From Roseiarcus sp963809245 (lineage in GTDB: Bacteria > Pseudomonadota > Alphaproteobacteria > Rhizobiales > Beijerinckiaceae): DNA of 64,000 nucleotides. A program made the translations under genes and the position numbers. Of this stretch, positions 54,393 to 62,846 are shown in pieces (positions within the stretch are counted from its first letter, which is position 1; every line of letters begins with the position of its first letter). Under the pieces are notes generated by a model, which saw only the letters and a program-made list of their open reading frames with translations, was not told the origin of the DNA and searched no databases. The DNA lies in assembly GCA_963809245.1 (NCBI GenBank), contig CAWEIU010000011.1:62001-126000 (forward strand). Reading direction: 5' to 3'.

Positions 54393-54738
54393 AGACTTTG
54401 ATCCCGCTTCGGGCGATGCCGGCAAACATGCTCGTGGGATGATCCAATTCCCTGATGAAATCATCAAGCCTGATCGGGATTACGTCGCAGCCCACATCAA
54501 GATCACGGATCGGCGCGTAGGCACGATCATAGTCGCGTCCGGCTTCGCCATCCTCCACCTTTGTGACCACGAGAAGATCGAAGTCACTCTCGGGACGATT
54601 TTGCCTGGCCGCGCGTGAGCCGAACAGCCAGATAGACACAGGATTCAACGCCGTCGCCAAGCGCTCGACGACGCCGCGAAGCGCGTCGTCCTCACTTGCG
54701 AAGCGTCCGATGTTGGCGCGGGGTCGACGGCTCGTCAT
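54271..54738 (-). CDS. MNT-type nucleotidyltransferase, long overlap with HEPN gene
   Basis: A protein of about 155 residues with the minimal nucleotidyltransferase signature LFGSRAARQNRPESDFDLLVV (GS-x10-DxD) and a later Asp in CDVIPIRLDDF. In type VII toxin-antitoxin systems such enzymes modify the HEPN partner. The normal domain ends near SGIKVYGG; the following 35 residues (QFLPLPRGRGTERGEDPAGV and on) have no family character and overlap the HEPN gene by 122 bases. This suggests the original stop codon was lost. Starts at 54738 or 54828 are both possible. Confidence 0.72.
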   Translation of the reverse strand: MTSRRPRANIGRFASEDDALRGVVERLATALNPVSIWLFGSRAARQNRPESDFDLLVVTKVEDGEAGRDYDRAYAPIRDLDVGCDVIPIRLDDFIRELDHPTSMFAGIARSGIKVYGGRSGQFLPLPRGRGTERGEDPAGVKSASTSGVSAFASR

Positions 54739-54865
54739 CGATTGCCTACTCAAAGCTGTTGAAATCGTAGCAGTTGTTTCGCCCGCATCCAACCGCTGAA
54801 TCGCGACTTCATGTGTCACCGAGGACACTGGCGGTTCGCACTCCGAGCCGCCAGTGTCTCCCTCG

Positions 54866-55606
54866 TCAATACTCCTGCCTCGTCGGGCGGAACAGGATCT
54901 CGTTGACGTCGACGTCCTCCGGCTGGCTCATGGCGAAGGCCACCATGCTGGCGAAGGAATCGGCGGGGATGGCCCATTTGGCGTAGCGCTCGCGCACGCT
55001 CTCGGCGACGTCGGGCTCGGTCACGCTGTCGGGCAGCTCGGACTCGACCGCGCCCGGCGAGATGACGGTGGTGCGGATATTGTAGGGCTTCACCTCCTGC
55101 CGCAGGCCTTCGGAGATCACCCGAACGCCGTGCTTGGTGGCGGCATAGACGGCGCCGCCCGGCCCGACCTTGTGGCCCGCCACGGACGAGACGTTGATGA
55201 TGTGGCCGCTCTTCTGCGCCTTCATATACGGCAGCGCGGCGCCGATGCCGTAGAGAACGCCCTTGAGGTTCACATCGATCATGCGATCCCAATCCTCGAC
55301 CTTGCAGCGCTCGAGCGGCGAGTGCGGCATCAGGCCGGCGTTGTTGATCATCACGTCGATCCGGCCATAGAGCTTCGCCGCGTGGTCGACCAGCCGCTTG
55401 ACCGCGTCGAACTTCGTCACGTCGGTCTGAACCGCGGCGCCCTCGCCAAGCGAAAGCTCCTTGGCGAGAGCTTGCAGACGGTCGAGACGGCGCGCCCCGA
55501 GCACGAGCTTGGCGCCGTCCCTGGCGAGACGGCGCACGGCGGCCTCGCCGAGGCCGCTGCTTGCGCCGGTGATGACCACCACCTTGTCTTGAATTCCTTC
55601 AGTCAT
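54866..55606 (-). CDS. SDR family oxidoreductase of the LysR-controlled cluster
   Basis: A 246-residue short-chain dehydrogenase: TGASSGLG at 12-19, NNAGLMPHSPLE, catalytic Ser in IINVSSVAGH, YAATKHGVRVISEGL (YxxxK) and the C-terminal DVDVNEILFRPTRQEY typical of the YdfG/clavaldehyde-like group. It is last in a minus-strand series cupin - cupin pseudogene - aldo/keto reductase - SDR, 16 bases after the reductase. The ATG at 55606 follows GAGG; an ATG at 55633 would overlap the reductase. Confidence 0.9.
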   Translation of the reverse strand: MTEGIQDKVVVITGASSGLGEAAVRRLARDGAKLVLGARRLDRLQALAKELSLGEGAAVQTDVTKFDAVKRLVDHAAKLYGRIDVMINNAGLMPHSPLERCKVEDWDRMIDVNLKGVLYGIGAALPYMKAQKSGHIINVSSVAGHKVGPGGAVYAATKHGVRVISEGLRQEVKPYNIRTTVISPGAVESELPDSVTEPDVAESVRERYAKWAIPADSFASMVAFAMSQPEDVDVNEILFRPTRQEY

Positions 55607-55622
55607 TTTTGCCTCGTTCTGG

Positions 55623-56609
55623 TCAGTGGCCAACCATGCGCTCGAGTTCCTCGGGGTATCGCTCCCCCTCGACCTTGATGCTCGCGGCCGCGCTGTCGAT
55701 CTCCTTGAGATCGGCGGGCGTCAGTTCGATCGCCGCCGCGGCGATGTTTTCCTCCACACGGCTGAGCTTGGTCGTGCCCGGAATCGGCACGATCCACGGC
55801 TTCTGAGCGATGAGCCAGGCGAGCGCGATTTGCGCCGGCGTCGCGCCCTTCTGGGTCGCGATCCGCTGCAAGAGATCAACGAGCGCCTGGTTGGCCTTGC
55901 GGGCCTCGGGCGTGAAGCGCGGCAGCTTGCTGCGGAAGTCGGCGCTGTCGAAGGTCGTCGAATCGTCCATCTTGCCGGTCAGGAAGCCCCGGCCGAGCGG
56001 GCTATAGGGGACGAGGCCGATGCCGAGTTCCTCCAGAATGGGCATCACCTCCGTCTCGGGGCGCCGCCACCATAGCGAATATTCGTTCTGCAGCGCGGCG
56101 ACCGGCTGGACGGCGTGGGCGCGGCGGATCGTCTGCACGCCGGCCTCCGACAGGCCGAAGTGCTTCACCTTGCCTTGCCGGATGAGATCCTTGACCGTGC
56201 CGGCGACGTCTTCGATCGGCACATTCGGATCGACGCGATGCTGATAGAAGAGATCGATGACGTCGGTTCTCAGCCGCTTGAGCGAGGCCTCCGCCACGGC
56301 TTTGATGTGCTCCGGCCGGCTGTCGACGCCGCCCCTGACCTGCGACCCGATCTCGAAGCCGAATTTGGTGGCGATCATCACGTCGCGACGCAGCGGCTGA
56401 AGCGCCTCGCCGACCAGTTCCTCGTTGGTGAACGGGCCGTAGACCTCCGCCGTGTCGAAAAAGGTGACGCCGCGTTCGACCGCCGCGCGCAAGACCTTGA
56501 TCATTTCGCTGCGGTCCGGCGGCGTTCCATAGGCGTGGCTCATGCCCATGCAGCCGAGACCGATGGCCGACACCTCGAGGCCGGTTTTGCCAAGTTTGCG
56601 TTTCTGCAT
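55623..56609 (-). CDS. aldo/keto reductase
   Basis: A 328-residue TIM-barrel NADPH reductase. It starts MQKRKLGKTGLEVSAIGLGCMGMSHAYG, has the catalytic Asp and Tyr in TFFDTAEVYGPFTNEELVGEAL, the Lys in IATKFGF and His in FYQHRVDP. The NADPH-binding end is PIPGTTKLSRVEENIAAAAIEL. It reduces aldehydes or ketones; the natural substrate is unknown. It is probably co-transcribed with the cupin and SDR genes under the divergent LysR regulator. Confidence 0.93.
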   Translation of the reverse strand: MQKRKLGKTGLEVSAIGLGCMGMSHAYGTPPDRSEMIKVLRAAVERGVTFFDTAEVYGPFTNEELVGEALQPLRRDVMIATKFGFEIGSQVRGGVDSRPEHIKAVAEASLKRLRTDVIDLFYQHRVDPNVPIEDVAGTVKDLIRQGKVKHFGLSEAGVQTIRRAHAVQPVAALQNEYSLWWRRPETEVMPILEELGIGLVPYSPLGRGFLTGKMDDSTTFDSADFRSKLPRFTPEARKANQALVDLLQRIATQKGATPAQIALAWLIAQKPWIVPIPGTTKLSRVEENIAAAAIELTPADLKEIDSAAASIKVEGERYPEELERMVGH

Positions 56610-56630
56610 TTCTGTCTCCGATTCTTGCAG

Positions 56631-56963
56631 TCAGCCCTGATATTGCCCGTCGCTGACCTTCTCCAGCCAGTCGACGTCCTTGTCATCGAGCGCCTCGACG
56701 ATCGCGATGTGGCTCATTGCGGTCGTCGGCGCGGCGCCGTGCCAGGTTTTTCGCCCGGCGGGAACCAGACAATGTCTCCCGCGCGGATTTCCTCGATGGG
56801 GCCGCCCTCACGCTGGGCCCGACCAACACCCGCGGTGACGATCAGCGTCTGACCGAGCGGGTGCGTTCGCTCGCCGAAACGGCGTGTCGATACGCACGGA
56901 GCCGGTAAAATATTCGGCCGGCGCTCTCGCCGAGGGCTGCGAGCCGCTTCGCTTGATCTCCAT
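56631..56963 (-). pseudogene. broken duplicate of the cupin gene
   Basis: The minus strand reads MEIKRSGSQPS and EYFTGSVRIDTPFR like the intact cupin at 57077-57472. It then jumps to HPLGQTLIVTAGVGRAQ, so about 60 bases coding for the first cupin motif are deleted. A further indel near 56742 (GAAAAACCTGGCACGG against GAGAAACATTGGCACGG) shifts the frame at the second motif. The 3' end (WLEKVSDGQYQG) is again recognisable. The metal site is lost, so it is not functional. Confidence 0.85.
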
Positions 56964-57041
56964 CGCCTATCTCCTTGATGCGGCGTTGGCTGTTTAAGCC
57001 CTGTAGCGCTCGATATTAAACGACGCGATTGGCACAAACTC

Positions 57042-57056
57042 GTGAGGGGAACTCAT
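57042..57056. promoter_or_regulatory. duplicated LysR box (GTGAGGGGAACTCAT)
   Basis: This is the copy of the box at 57575 that came along in the tandem duplication, with a short relic of the lysR start (CATGAAAGCCGCG) after it. It lies upstream of the cupin pseudogene and could still bind the regulator. Confidence 0.5.
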
Positions 57057-57076
57057 GAAAGCCGCGCCGCTCATCC

Positions 57077-57472
<396 letters not shown>

Positions 57473-57574
57473 CGCCGGTCTCCTTGAAGTCGTCGGGCGG
57501 GCTCGCCCACGGCAGTGGCGACTATGTAGAGGACGACGGCGCTTGCTTTAAGATGACAAGATCGGCATAAACTC

Positions 57575-57589
57575 ATGAGGAGAACTCAT
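57575..57589. promoter_or_regulatory. LysR box ATGAG-N5-CTCAT
   Basis: The dyad ATGAGGAGAACTCAT contains the T-N11-A core of LysR-type sites and lies just before the lysR ATG, overlapping its GAGGAG ribosome-binding site. It should allow autoregulation and control of the divergent cupin operon. A near-identical copy stands at 57042. Confidence 0.6.
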
Positions 57590-57591
57590 CA

Positions 57592-58485
57592 ATGCCGCGC
57601 GAGACGTTCGGCGACCTGCTCGCCTTCATCGCCGTCGCCAAGGAACGCAGTTTCACCAGGGCGGCCGCACGGCTCGGCGTCTCGCAATCCGCGCTGAGCC
57701 ATACGATCCGCGAGCTCGAAGAGAGACTCGGGCTCCGGCTGCTCACGCGCACCACCCGCAGCGTCGCGGCGACCGAAGCCGGAGAGCGCCTGCTTCTCGC
57801 CATCGGACCGCGGTTCGAAGAGATCGAGGCCGAAATCGCTGCGCTCGGCGACCTTCGCGACAAGCCCGCCGGCACGATCCGCATCACGGCCGGCGAGCAC
57901 GCGGCCAATGCGGTTCTCTGGCCGGCGCTGCGAAAGCTCCTGCCCGACTACCCCGACATCAACATCGAGATCGTCGTCGACAATGGCATGACCGACATCG
58001 TCGCCGAGCGATGCGACGCGGGCGTGCGCATCGGCGAGCAGGTGGCCAAGGACATGATCGCGGTGCCGATCGGGCCTGCGATGCGCATGGCCGTCGTCGC
58101 GGCTCCGCAATATTTCGTCGACCGGCCGAAGCCGCTTGCCCCGCCCGACCTCACAGACCACCGCTGCATCAACCTCCGCCTGCCGACCTACGGCGGTCTC
58201 TACGCATGGGAATTCGAGAAGGAGGGGCGCGCGCTGAGAGTGCGCGTCGAAGGGCGCTTCGTCTTCAACACCGGCGCCCTGCGGCTGGACGCGGCCGTGG
58301 CTGGGATGGGGCTGGCCTACATGCCCGAGGACATGGCGCAGCCGTATCTTGCGGCAGGTCGCCTCGTGCGCGTGCTCGAAGACTGGTGCGCGCCGTTCCC
58401 AGGCTATCACCTCTACTATCCGAGCCGCCGCCAATCCTCGGCAGCCTTCGGCGTCCTCATCGAGGCGCTGCGCTACAGGGGCTGA
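57592..58485 (+). CDS. LysR family transcriptional regulator
   Basis: A 297-residue LTTR. The winged helix is FIAVAKERSFTRAAARLGVSQSALSHTIRELEERLGLRLLTRTTRSV (11-57), followed by the effector domain (GTIRITAGEHAANAVLWPALRKLLPDYPDINIEIVVDNGMTDIV). It belongs to the group that sits next to cupin/aldo-keto reductase/SDR clusters. The ATG is preceded by GAGGAG inside the operator-like dyad. It probably activates the divergent minus-strand operon. Confidence 0.93.
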   Translation: MPRETFGDLLAFIAVAKERSFTRAAARLGVSQSALSHTIRELEERLGLRLLTRTTRSVAATEAGERLLLAIGPRFEEIEAEIAALGDLRDKPAGTIRITAGEHAANAVLWPALRKLLPDYPDINIEIVVDNGMTDIVAERCDAGVRIGEQVAKDMIAVPIGPAMRMAVVAAPQYFVDRPKPLAPPDLTDHRCINLRLPTYGGLYAWEFEKEGRALRVRVEGRFVFNTGALRLDAAVAGMGLAYMPEDMAQPYLAAGRLVRVLEDWCAPFPGYHLYYPSRRQSSAAFGVLIEALRYRG

Positions 58486-58526
58486 AACGGAGGGGTGGGC
58501 TCAGAGCATTTTGGCTGCTTGAATAG

Positions 58527-58641
58527 CCCTCACCCCAACCCTCTCCCGCAAGCGGGAGAGGGGCGCGCCTCTCCCGCTTGCGAGAGCGGACGAAGGCTGC
58601 GCATTCGCCTTGGGAAGGTGGCGCGAAGCGCCGCATGAGGG
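58527..58641. repeat. dispersed CCCTCACCCC-type repeat
   Basis: It starts CCCTCACCCCAACCCTCTC and ends GCGCCGCATGAGGG, with the inner perfect hairpin CTCTCCCGCAAGCGGGAGAG (58551-58570). It is the same family as at 20566 and 46525. It lies between the convergent lysR and glxA-like genes and may also stop transcription from both sides. Confidence 0.75.
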
Positions 58642-58659
58642 CCTCCGGTCCCTAGCGCC

Positions 58660-59625
58660 CTACCCCCGGAATCGCTGGCGGTAGTCGCTCGGCCCCGTTC
58701 CAATCCGCCTCAAAAAGGCGCGCCGCATCGTGTCCGGGCTTGCGAAGCCGCAGCGCGAGGCGACGCGCTGCAGCGGCGTGTCGGAATCCTCCAGCAACCG
58801 CCTCGCGGCGTCGACGCGCGCCATCTCGACGAAGTCCGCCGGCGTTATGCCGGTCTCGCTCTGAAAGACGCGGGTGAAATTCCTGACGCTCATCGCGGCG
58901 CGCGCCGCCAGCGTGCGCAGCGCGAGATCGAGCGAGAGATGGTCGAGGATCCAATTTTGCACAGCTTGGATGCGGTCCTCGCTGGCGATCTGCGCCGCCA
59001 GATGGGCGCTGAACTGCGACTGTCCACCCGGGCGCTTGAGAAACACCACCAGCCGGCGCGCCACCAGAAGGGCGAGTTCGCGGCCGTGGTCGTCCTCGAT
59101 CAGCTTGAGCGCAAGGTCGATGCCGGCCGTGACCCCGGCCGACGTGTAGAGCCGTCCATCCTCGACGTAGATCTGATCGGGGACGATTTTGGCCGCCGGA
59201 AAGCGTTCGGCGAGTTCGGCCGCATGCTGCCAATGAGTCGTAGCTTGCAATCCATCGAGCAAGCCCGCCGCGCCGAGGAAGAAGGCGCCGGTGCAGACGG
59301 AGCCGTAGCGCCGCGTCTGCGGCGTGCGACGCCTGAGCCAGGCGTGGAAGTCCGCGCTCGAATACGCCTGCGCGTAGTCGGGCGTTCCCGCGACCAGAAG
59401 CGTATCGATCGGCTGGTCCGCATCGGCGATCGACCCGTCCGCGACGAGCGACATCCCGCCCGCCCGAACCTCGCGGCCGGCGCCCGTCGACAACAAGCGC
59501 ACGTCGTAGGACGGGCCGCTCGATTGCCGGTTCGCTTCGAGGAAGGCGTCGAGCGGCCCGGAGACGTCGAGCGACTGCGCATTCGGCGGCACCACGATGA
59601 CGACGGATTTGGCCGGCGCGCTCAT
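58660..59625 (-). CDS. GlxA family transcriptional regulator (DJ-1/PfpI + AraC)
   Basis: A 321-residue regulator. The N-terminal half is a class I glutamine-amidotransferase-like (DJ-1/PfpI) domain with Cys111 in YGSVCTGAFFLGAAGLLDG and DQIYVEDGRLYTSAGVTAGIDLAL. The C-terminal half is an AraC-type double helix-turn-helix (LAARAAMSVRNFTRVFQSETGITPADFVEMARVDAARRLLEDS and VASRCGFASPDTMRRAFLRRIGTGPSDYRQRF). Members sense small metabolites. The target genes are not obvious; the divergent GST gene is the nearest candidate. Confidence 0.92.
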   Translation of the reverse strand: MSAPAKSVVIVVPPNAQSLDVSGPLDAFLEANRQSSGPSYDVRLLSTGAGREVRAGGMSLVADGSIADADQPIDTLLVAGTPDYAQAYSSADFHAWLRRRTPQTRRYGSVCTGAFFLGAAGLLDGLQATTHWQHAAELAERFPAAKIVPDQIYVEDGRLYTSAGVTAGIDLALKLIEDDHGRELALLVARRLVVFLKRPGGQSQFSAHLAAQIASEDRIQAVQNWILDHLSLDLALRTLAARAAMSVRNFTRVFQSETGITPADFVEMARVDAARRLLEDSDTPLQRVASRCGFASPDTMRRAFLRRIGTGPSDYRQRFRG

Positions 59626-59768
59626 CTCAGTTTCCCTCTCGGTCCGCCGCCCCCTTTCGCGGCCCGAACTGCCGCGCCTTTGGCCGGATCTGCCGGATGT
59701 CGATCATTGCGGCCACAATAGCACAGCCGTACCCTATCGCCAGTCCTAGACATGGACAGGAGAGATAA

Positions 59769-60410
59769 ATGTACCAGCTTTACTATGCTCCAGCCAACGC
59801 CAATGCAGCGCCGCACATGCTGCTTCAGGAACTCGGCGTACAATACGAACTTAAGCTCGTCGACCGGGCTTCTACCGCGCAAAAGTCAGCGGAATACTTG
59901 AAGATCAACCCGAACGGCCGCATTCCCACGCTGGTCGACGGCGACAACGTCGTCTTCGAATCGGCCGCAATCGCTCTCCATCTTGTCGATCGGCATCCGC
60001 AAGCCGGACTTGCTCCGGCGGTAGGCACCCCCGAGCGCGCCAAGCTGTATCAGTGGCTCATCTTCCTCACGAACTCGCTTCAGGAGGAACTGATGGTCTG
60101 GCAGTACCCGGAGCGTTTGGCGGGCGGCGACGCCGCGGCGAAAGAGGTCGTCAAGCGGGGGGCGGAAGCCCGCGCCAGCAACTTCCTCGACGTGATCGAA
60201 GCCCACCTCAAGGCGAACGGCCCCTTGTTTCTCGGCGACAAGCTCAGCGCAGCCGATTTCTATCTCGTGATGCTCGCCCGCTGGGCGCGCCCGATGAGCA
60301 AGCCACCGCGTTCGCGTCCCCATGTCGCGCGCCTGCTCGACATGATGACCGGCCTCCCCTCGGTCCGTCGCGCCTACGAGCGCGAAGGCATCGTCGACGA
60401 GATTTGCTGA
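59769..60410 (+). CDS. glutathione S-transferase family protein
   Basis: A 213-residue GST. The N-terminal thioredoxin-like domain starts MYQLYYAPANANAAPHMLLQELGVQYELKLVDR and has GRIPTLVDGDNVVFESAAIALHLVD, the glutathione-binding motif. The helical C-terminal domain includes FLGDKLSAADFYLVMLARW, the capping-box region. It likely conjugates or reduces electrophiles. AGGAG precedes the ATG. It is divergent from the GlxA-type regulator. Confidence 0.9.
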   Translation: MYQLYYAPANANAAPHMLLQELGVQYELKLVDRASTAQKSAEYLKINPNGRIPTLVDGDNVVFESAAIALHLVDRHPQAGLAPAVGTPERAKLYQWLIFLTNSLQEELMVWQYPERLAGGDAAAKEVVKRGAEARASNFLDVIEAHLKANGPLFLGDKLSAADFYLVMLARWARPMSKPPRSRPHVARLLDMMTGLPSVRRAYEREGIVDEIC

Positions 60411-60475
60411 AACCAACACCGGGATAGGTTCGGGGAATTGCGCTTCCCCGACCACCACTCAGAAAAGGATGCGTC

Positions 60476-61444
60476 ATGAGCAACCGCAACACGCCCAACA
60501 GGATGGATCTTCCCTTCGTCGGACTGACCACCTTCGCCCACCAGCCCGCTTGCCCGGACTGGAATAAGCTCGACGGCGCCGACGTCGCGATCCTCGGCGT
60601 GCCGATCGACACCGCGTCGAGCTACCGCGTCGGGACGCGCTTTGGGCCTCGAGCGATCCGCGAGGTGTCGATGTTTCACGGCTTCGGCCCCGAAGGCGTG
60701 TTCGATTTCGAGGACGAGGTCACCTACCTCACCGCCGACGAGGTGAAGATCGTCGACGCCGGCGACAGCGACGTCATCTACGCCGACACCAAGCGCAGTC
60801 TCGCCAACGCCGAGCAGGCCGTGCGCGCGCTGCTCGACGCCAAGGCGATGCCCTACATCCTCGGCGGCGATCACGCGATCACCATGGCGACGATCGCCGC
60901 CTTCTCCAAGGAGAAGCCGATCCACATCGTCCATCTCGACGCGCATTTCGACTTCATCGACGAGCGCAACGGCATCACCTGGGGCCATGGCAGCCCGATG
61001 CGGCGCGCCTCCGAAATGGCGCATGTGAAGGGCATCACCACGCTCGGGCCGCACAACATGGCCGCGGTCAGCCGCAAGGACTGGGAAGCGGCCAAGCGCT
61101 ACGGCTCGCATGTCGTCCCGCTGCGCAAGGTGCGGGCGCAGGGCGCCGCCGCTTCGCTGGCGCATATTCCGGACGGCGAGCGCGTCTATGTCTCGATCGA
61201 CATCGACAGCTTCGATCCCGGCATCGCGCCGGGCACCGCGACGATCAGCCACGGCGGCTTCTCCTACTATGAGGGCAAGGACATCCTGCGCGAGGTGGCG
61301 AAGCGGTTCGAAGTGGTCGGCGCCGACTTCGTCGAGGTGTCGCCGCCCTACGATCCCTCCGGCGTCACGTCCCTGCTCGCGGCGCGCACCAGCATCGATT
61401 TCATCGGCTCGATCTTCCACGAACGCGCGAAGAGGCGCCGCTGA
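60476..61444 (+). CDS. speB: agmatinase
   Basis: A 322-residue ureohydrolase that splits agmatine into putrescine and urea. The two-manganese site is complete: His133 in GGDHAITM, Asp155, His157 and Asp159 in HLDAHFDF, and Asp242 and Asp244 in SIDIDSFDPGIAPGT. The loop RVGTRFGPRAIREVS fits agmatinases rather than arginases; a guanidino-acid hydrolase is the main alternative. AAGGA precedes the ATG, 65 bases after the GST gene. Confidence 0.88.
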   Translation: MSNRNTPNRMDLPFVGLTTFAHQPACPDWNKLDGADVAILGVPIDTASSYRVGTRFGPRAIREVSMFHGFGPEGVFDFEDEVTYLTADEVKIVDAGDSDVIYADTKRSLANAEQAVRALLDAKAMPYILGGDHAITMATIAAFSKEKPIHIVHLDAHFDFIDERNGITWGHGSPMRRASEMAHVKGITTLGPHNMAAVSRKDWEAAKRYGSHVVPLRKVRAQGAAASLAHIPDGERVYVSIDIDSFDPGIAPGTATISHGGFSYYEGKDILREVAKRFEVVGADFVEVSPPYDPSGVTSLLAARTSIDFIGSIFHERAKRRR

Positions 61445-61548
61445 CCGGCCCGGGGCGGCGATCGCCGCCCCATTTCCCTGCGTGCGGCAAGCGGCGGAAT
61501 CGACACGATGGCCGGAATGGAGCATATCCGCGCCACCCCCACCTGGAT

Positions 61549-62820
61549 TTGGACCGAACCGTGGATAATCGCTCCCCCCTGCTCTCCCTGCCCAAGGACA
61601 AGATCCGCATTCTCCTCCTCGAAGGCGTGAATGACAGCGCCGTCGCGTTGATGAAGGCCGCCGGCTACACGAGCGTCGAGCGCGTGCCCAAAGCACTCGA
61701 CGGAGCCGCCCTGCTGGAGGCCGTCAAAGGCGTGCACGTGATCGGCATACGCTCGCGCACGCAGATCACCGAGGAGGTTCTCGAAGCCGCCGACCGGCTG
61801 ATTGCGATCGGCTGTTTCAACGTCGGCACCAATCAGGTCGCGCTCGACGCCGCCGCCCGCATCGGCGTGCCGGTCTTCAACGCGCCGTTCTCCAACACGC
61901 GCAGCGTCGCCGAACTCGTGATCGGCGAGATCGTCATGCTGCTCCGCCGGGTCGTACCTCGTTCCGTGGGCGCCCACACCGGCAAATGGGACAAATCGGC
62001 GAACAACAGCCACGAGGTGCGCGGCAAGACGCTCGGCATCATCGGCTACGGCAACATCGGCTCGCAGCTCTCCTATCTCGCCGAAGCGATGGGCATGCGG
62101 GTGATCTACCACGATCAAACCGACAAGCTGCGCCACGGCAACACCGAGCCGACCGACACCTTGCAGGACCTTTTGGCGCAAAGCGACGTCGTCAGCCTGC
62201 ACGTGCCCGAGACGCCGGCGACGCACGGCATGATCGGCGCCGCCGAAATCGCGACGATGAAGCCCGGCGCCTATCTGATCAACAACAGCCGCGGCACGGT
62301 GGTCGACCTCGAAGCCCTCGCCGTCGCCTTGCGGGAGGGCCGGCTGCGCGGCGCGGCGATCGACGTTTTCCCGGTCGAGCCCGGCTCGAACGCGGAACGG
62401 TTCAACTCCCCGTTGCAGGGTCTGGACAACGTGATCCTGACGCCGCACGTCGGCGGTTCGACCGAGGAGGCGCAGGAGCGCATCGGCGTCGAAGTCGCGC
62501 GCAAGCTCATCGACTACAGCGATGTCGGTTCGACGATGGGGGCGGTCAATTTCCCGCAGGTGCAACTGCCGACCCGCGCGCTCGGGACCCGTTTCATCCA
62601 GGTCCAGCGGAACATGCCGGGCATGCTGGTCAGGCTGAACGAAGTGCTCGCGCGCCATTCGATCAACATCGCCGCGCAGTACTACGAGACCCACAACGAC
62701 ATCGGCTATGTGGTGCTGGACGCGGACGCTTCGCCCGCCGACAGCCAGCGTGTCCTGGCCGACATCCGCGCGTTGGAAGGCACCCTGCGCGCGCGCCTGC
62801 TGTACGAAAATCGCGGCTGA
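61549..62820 (+). CDS. serA: D-3-phosphoglycerate dehydrogenase
   Basis: A 423-residue enzyme for the first step of serine synthesis, of the E. coli SerA type. The NAD-binding motif is GYGNIG at 166-171, the catalytic Arg is in NNSRGTVVD, and the Glu and His in VEPG and LTPHVGGSTEEAQ. A C-terminal ACT domain (MPGMLVRLNEVLARHSINIAAQYYETHNDIGYVVLD) binds serine for feedback control. The start is TTG at 61549 or GTG at 61561. It stands alone after agmatinase. Confidence 0.94.
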   Translation: MDRTVDNRSPLLSLPKDKIRILLLEGVNDSAVALMKAAGYTSVERVPKALDGAALLEAVKGVHVIGIRSRTQITEEVLEAADRLIAIGCFNVGTNQVALDAAARIGVPVFNAPFSNTRSVAELVIGEIVMLLRRVVPRSVGAHTGKWDKSANNSHEVRGKTLGIIGYGNIGSQLSYLAEAMGMRVIYHDQTDKLRHGNTEPTDTLQDLLAQSDVVSLHVPETPATHGMIGAAEIATMKPGAYLINNSRGTVVDLEALAVALREGRLRGAAIDVFPVEPGSNAERFNSPLQGLDNVILTPHVGGSTEEAQERIGVEVARKLIDYSDVGSTMGAVNFPQVQLPTRALGTRFIQVQRNMPGMLVRLNEVLARHSINIAAQYYETHNDIGYVVLDADASPADSQRVLADIRALEGTLRARLLYENRG

Positions 62821-62846
62821 GGAACGCTTGTGGATCGACGATCCCT

